Program-made: the position numbers and the translations under genes | Assembly: GCA_955652255.1 (NCBI GenBank) | Contig: CATPAW010000122.1 | Location: 1-8,758 of the forward strand | From: an uncultured Chthoniobacterales bacterium | GTDB lineage: Bacteria; Verrucomicrobiota; Verrucomicrobiia; Chthoniobacterales; UBA10450 | Direction of reading: 5' to 3' | DNA length: 8,758 nt | In this document: positions 6,486 to 8,758 of the stretch, piece by piece | Numbering within the stretch: position 1 is the first letter of the stretch | Layout of the letters: the number at the start of each line of letters is the position of its first letter | The notes under the pieces: generated by a model | Databases searched by the model: none | Told to the model about the DNA's origin: nothing | What the model saw: the letters and a program-made list of their open reading frames with translations, nothing else

Positions 6486-8144
6486 ATGATTCTTCACATC
6501 GGACGCATTATCCTCATCGTGATCGAGGTGGTGGTGCTTTTCGATCTGCTCATCGTCGTGCATGAGCTTGGGCATTTTTTGGCAGCACGCTGGCGCGGTT
6601 TGTACGTCGAGAAGTTCGGGGTCTGGTTTGGCAAGCCGCTTTGGAAAAAAACGATCAATGGAGTGCAGTATTCCCTGGGTTCGCTGCCTTTCGGCGGCTT
6701 CGTGGCGTTGCCGCAGCTCGCGCCGATGGACATAATCGAGGGCAAAGCCGATCTCGACCGGGCGAAGCTGCCGAAAATCTCCGCGCTGGACAAAATTATC
6801 GTTGCATTTGCGGGACCACTTTTCAGTTTCGGCCTTGCCGTCCTTTTCGCGGTGATCATTTGGATGGTTGGCCGGCCGGTCAGCGAATCGGAGGCGACGA
6901 CGACGATCGGTTACGTCATCCCGGACTCACCTGCGGCCGAAGCGGAGTTGAAAGCGGGCGACAAAATTTTGTCGGTTGACGGGAAACCGGTCTCGCGTTT
7001 CGGCGGGATGGGCGAAGATAGTATTTCGTGGCGGGTCGTCCGCAGCGAAGGCGAAAAAATTCCGATCGAAATCGAGCGCAACGTGAATGGTCGCGTCGAA
7101 ACGAAAACGATAGAAGCCAAGCCTACGATTCCGGAAACGAAGCCATGGATGCGCAAAGGATTTCGTGAAATCGGAATCGTGCCGGCGGAGACGCCGATGA
7201 TTGCGAAGGTTGAGCCCGGCAGTCCGGCAGCGAAAGCGGGGTTGCGGCCTAACGACTTGATCCTGACGATCGAGGACCAACGGATTTACCACATTTTCGG
7301 CATCGCCGATTTTATTCGCGATCATCCCGACGAACCACTCACGCTCGGGGTCGAGCGCGACGGAACGAAGCTCACGCTGCCGTTCAGGCCGGGAAATCCG
7401 ACGGTTGATGAAGTAGTTGCAGACGGCCCGGCTGCGCGCGCGGGTTTGCAGAAAGGCGACGTCGTAGTGGCTGTCGATGGACAGCCGGCAAAGAGCACGC
7501 TCGCCGTTTCCGATTACGTCAAACATCACGCGGTCCAACCAATCACGATGTCGATCTTGCGTGGAGACAGAAGGCTTGAGTTGAAAGTGACGCCGGAAAT
7601 TCCGGAAAGCGAAAAGATCGCGCGGATCGGGCTGCGATGGGGGGACGATCTTGGAATTACCCCCGATGATTACGGCAAGATGACGGTGAGACATCCGCGG
7701 CCGATCGAACAAATCCGCGCCGGGATGTTGTCGATCTTTAACACCGTGGGAGCGATCGCTTCGCCGAAATCGGACGTGAAACTGCAGCACATGAGCGGGC
7801 CGGTCATGATGTTGCGGGTTTATTATGTGATGTTCGAAAACAAGGAAGGCTGGCGCATGGCGCTCTGGTTCAGCGTGGTGCTGAATGTGAACCTTGCGTT
7901 GCTCAATTTGCTGCCGATTCCTGTTTTGGACGGCGGCCACATTGTTCTCGCTCTGGTCGAGGCGGTGCGCCGGCGTCCCGTGAACATGCGCGTGCTCGAA
8001 GTCGTGCAAACCGCCTGCGCGGTCTTGATCATCGGCTTCATGGTTTACATCGCGTTCTTCGATGTGCAGGACTTGTTCGGGACCAAACGTGACAGGCCGA
8101 AGTTTCTGCCGAAAGCGACACCGGCAAAGTCCACGCAGCAATAG
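6486..8144 (+). CDS. rseP: RseP-type site-2 intramembrane zinc metalloprotease with three PDZ domains
   Basis: RseP cuts membrane-spanning substrates such as anti-sigma factors and signal peptide remnants. From ATG 6486, seven bases after the dxr stop, the product is 552 residues; an open frame upstream to 6399 only overlaps dxr and is not used. TM1 (about 4-25) leads into the zinc motif HELGH (26-30). PFGGFVALP follows at 68-76, and a second membrane segment at 104-128. Three PDZ-like units come next: about 140-200 (DSPAAEAELKAGDKILSVDG), 236-300 (GSPAAKAGLRPNDLILTIED) and 306-368 (DGPAARAGLQKGDVVVAVDG). The C-terminal part has MSGPV (436-440), NLLPIPVLDGGH (474-485) with the third zinc ligand D482, and a last membrane segment about 508-526. 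E. coli RseP has about 450 residues and two PDZ domains, so the extra length matches the third PDZ. All catalytic residues are present. Confidence 0.95.
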   Translation: MILHIGRIILIVIEVVVLFDLLIVVHELGHFLAARWRGLYVEKFGVWFGKPLWKKTINGVQYSLGSLPFGGFVALPQLAPMDIIEGKADLDRAKLPKISALDKIIVAFAGPLFSFGLAVLFAVIIWMVGRPVSESEATTTIGYVIPDSPAAEAELKAGDKILSVDGKPVSRFGGMGEDSISWRVVRSEGEKIPIEIERNVNGRVETKTIEAKPTIPETKPWMRKGFREIGIVPAETPMIAKVEPGSPAAKAGLRPNDLILTIEDQRIYHIFGIADFIRDHPDEPLTLGVERDGTKLTLPFRPGNPTVDEVVADGPAARAGLQKGDVVVAVDGQPAKSTLAVSDYVKHHAVQPITMSILRGDRRLELKVTPEIPESEKIARIGLRWGDDLGITPDDYGKMTVRHPRPIEQIRAGMLSIFNTVGAIASPKSDVKLQHMSGPVMMLRVYYVMFENKEGWRMALWFSVVLNVNLALLNLLPIPVLDGGHIVLALVEAVRRRPVNMRVLEVVQTACAVLIIGFMVYIAFFDVQDLFGTKRDRPKFLPKATPAKSTQQ

Positions 8145-8198
8145 CGCCGCGGTTGGTTGCGTTGCGCCGCTAATGTGAATCCGTAGATTGTGTCTGCG

Positions 8199-8758
8199 GT
8201 GAAATATTGTTCTGATCCTTTTCGTTACGAGCGTCGCCAGACCCGAGAGGTAAGGGTTGGCAACGTCGGAATCGGCGGGACGAATCCGATCCGCGTTCAA
8301 TCGATGATCACGTGCGACACGATGGACACGGAGATGTCGATCGAGCAGACGATGGAGTTGGCGGTGGCCGGTTGCGAGATTGTGCGCATCACCGCGCCGA
8401 CGGTGAAGGACTCGCGCAACCTCGAACAGATCGTGAAAGGTTTGCGTGAGCGCGGCTGCGATGTGCCGATCGTGGCCGACATTCATTTCAAACCGGAGGC
8501 CGCGATGGAAGCGGCAAAGTGGGTCGACAAAGTGCGGATCAATCCGGGCAATTACGCCGACTCAAAAAAGTTTTTGATCCGCGAATACAGCGACGAGCAA
8601 TACGCGGCAGAACTAAATCGAATTCGCGAGCGCTTCACTCCACTTGTCGATCTTTGCAAGAAGCGCGGGATCGCGCTGCGGATCGGGACAAATCATGGCT
8701 CGCTTTCCGATCGTATTATGAACCGTTACGGCGACACGCCGCTCGGAATGGTGGAGAG
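8199..8758 (+). CDS. ispG: 4-hydroxy-3-methylbut-2-enyl diphosphate synthase, long form, cut by window end
   Basis: IspG is a [4Fe-4S] enzyme that reductively converts MEcPP to HMBPP, the penultimate MEP-pathway step. The first 186 residues are present. [16 protein letters not shown] (12-27), [13 protein letters not shown] (29-41), RITAPTVKD (63-71), VPIVADIHF (89-97) and KVRINPGNY (111-119) mark the N-terminal TIM barrel. After that comes the stretch with [32 protein letters not shown] (160-179) and TPLGMVE, typical of the long form in Chlamydia, Bacteroidetes and plants, which carries an extra internal domain. The cluster-binding C-terminus is outside. The start is ambiguous: an in-frame stop at 8184-8186 leaves GTG 8190 or GTG 8199, and I prefer 8199 because it gives [13 protein letters not shown] directly before the family core. 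No ATG or Shine-Dalgarno is present. It begins 54 bases after rseP and is probably in the same operon. Confidence 0.94.
   Translation, partial: MKYCSDPFRYERRQTREVRVGNVGIGGTNPIRVQSMITCDTMDTEMSIEQTMELAVAGCEIVRITAPTVKDSRNLEQIVKGLRERGCDVPIVADIHFKPEAAMEAAKWVDKVRINPGNYADSKKFLIREYSDEQYAAELNRIRERFTPLVDLCKKRGIALRIGTNHGSLSDRIMNRYGDTPLGMVE

Noticed and set aside
8145..8198. GCGCCGC twice in the rseP-ispG spacer
   Set aside because: Seven-base direct copies in GC-rich DNA are likely chance, and no hairpin or promoter accompanies them.
6927..8486. 519-codon open frame on the minus strand across rseP and the ispG start
   Set aside because: It is antisense to two clearly identified genes, and its product is rich in His, Arg and Asp with no domain. 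Long antisense frames without stops are expected from codon bias in GC-rich genes.

Overview
The window looks like a chromosomal housekeeping segment from a GC-rich bacterium of the PVC group, most likely Verrucomicrobiota. This is inferred from protein features rather than from any database search. IspG is the long, plant/Chlamydia-type form. RseP carries an extra PDZ domain. The 3D-domain lipoprotein has a style I associate with Verrucomicrobia. Shine-Dalgarno motifs are almost absent, and several starts are GTG or TTG. There is no mobile element, CRISPR array, tRNA or rRNA gene that I can see.

Left half (1-4152): four genes. kbl is cut by the left edge (minus strand, 1-874). Divergent to it is a lipoprotein with a 3D domain split by a Thr/Arg-rich insert (plus, 1007-1753). 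Two hairpins follow, between this gene and a convergent class I SAM methyltransferase gene (minus, 1873-2991). Then comes tdh (minus, 3121-4152). Tdh and Kbl catalyse consecutive steps of L-threonine breakdown: threonine to 2-amino-3-ketobutyrate, then to glycine plus acetyl-CoA. Their genes are normally neighbours. Here they keep the same strand but are separated by about 2.2 kb holding the two unrelated genes.

Right half (4271-8758): a plus-strand run cdsA - dxr - rseP - ispG, the last cut by the right edge. It combines phospholipid precursor synthesis (CdsA), two MEP-pathway isoprenoid enzymes (Dxr, IspG) and the site-2 intramembrane protease RseP. This is the well-known cdsA-dxr-rseP cluster extended with ispG; the usual upstream uppS is missing and tdh lies there instead, divergent.

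Intergenic regions are all shorter than 150 bases, but several are structured. A 9/10-bp periodic array abuts the kbl start. A 9-bp periodic, inverted array sits between cdsA and dxr. A pair of DnaA-box-like direct repeats precedes the lipoprotein. I see no wholly new system. The best leads are the split tdh/kbl pair, the split 3D domain, the three-PDZ RseP, the altered CdsA signature and the two periodic repeat arrays.
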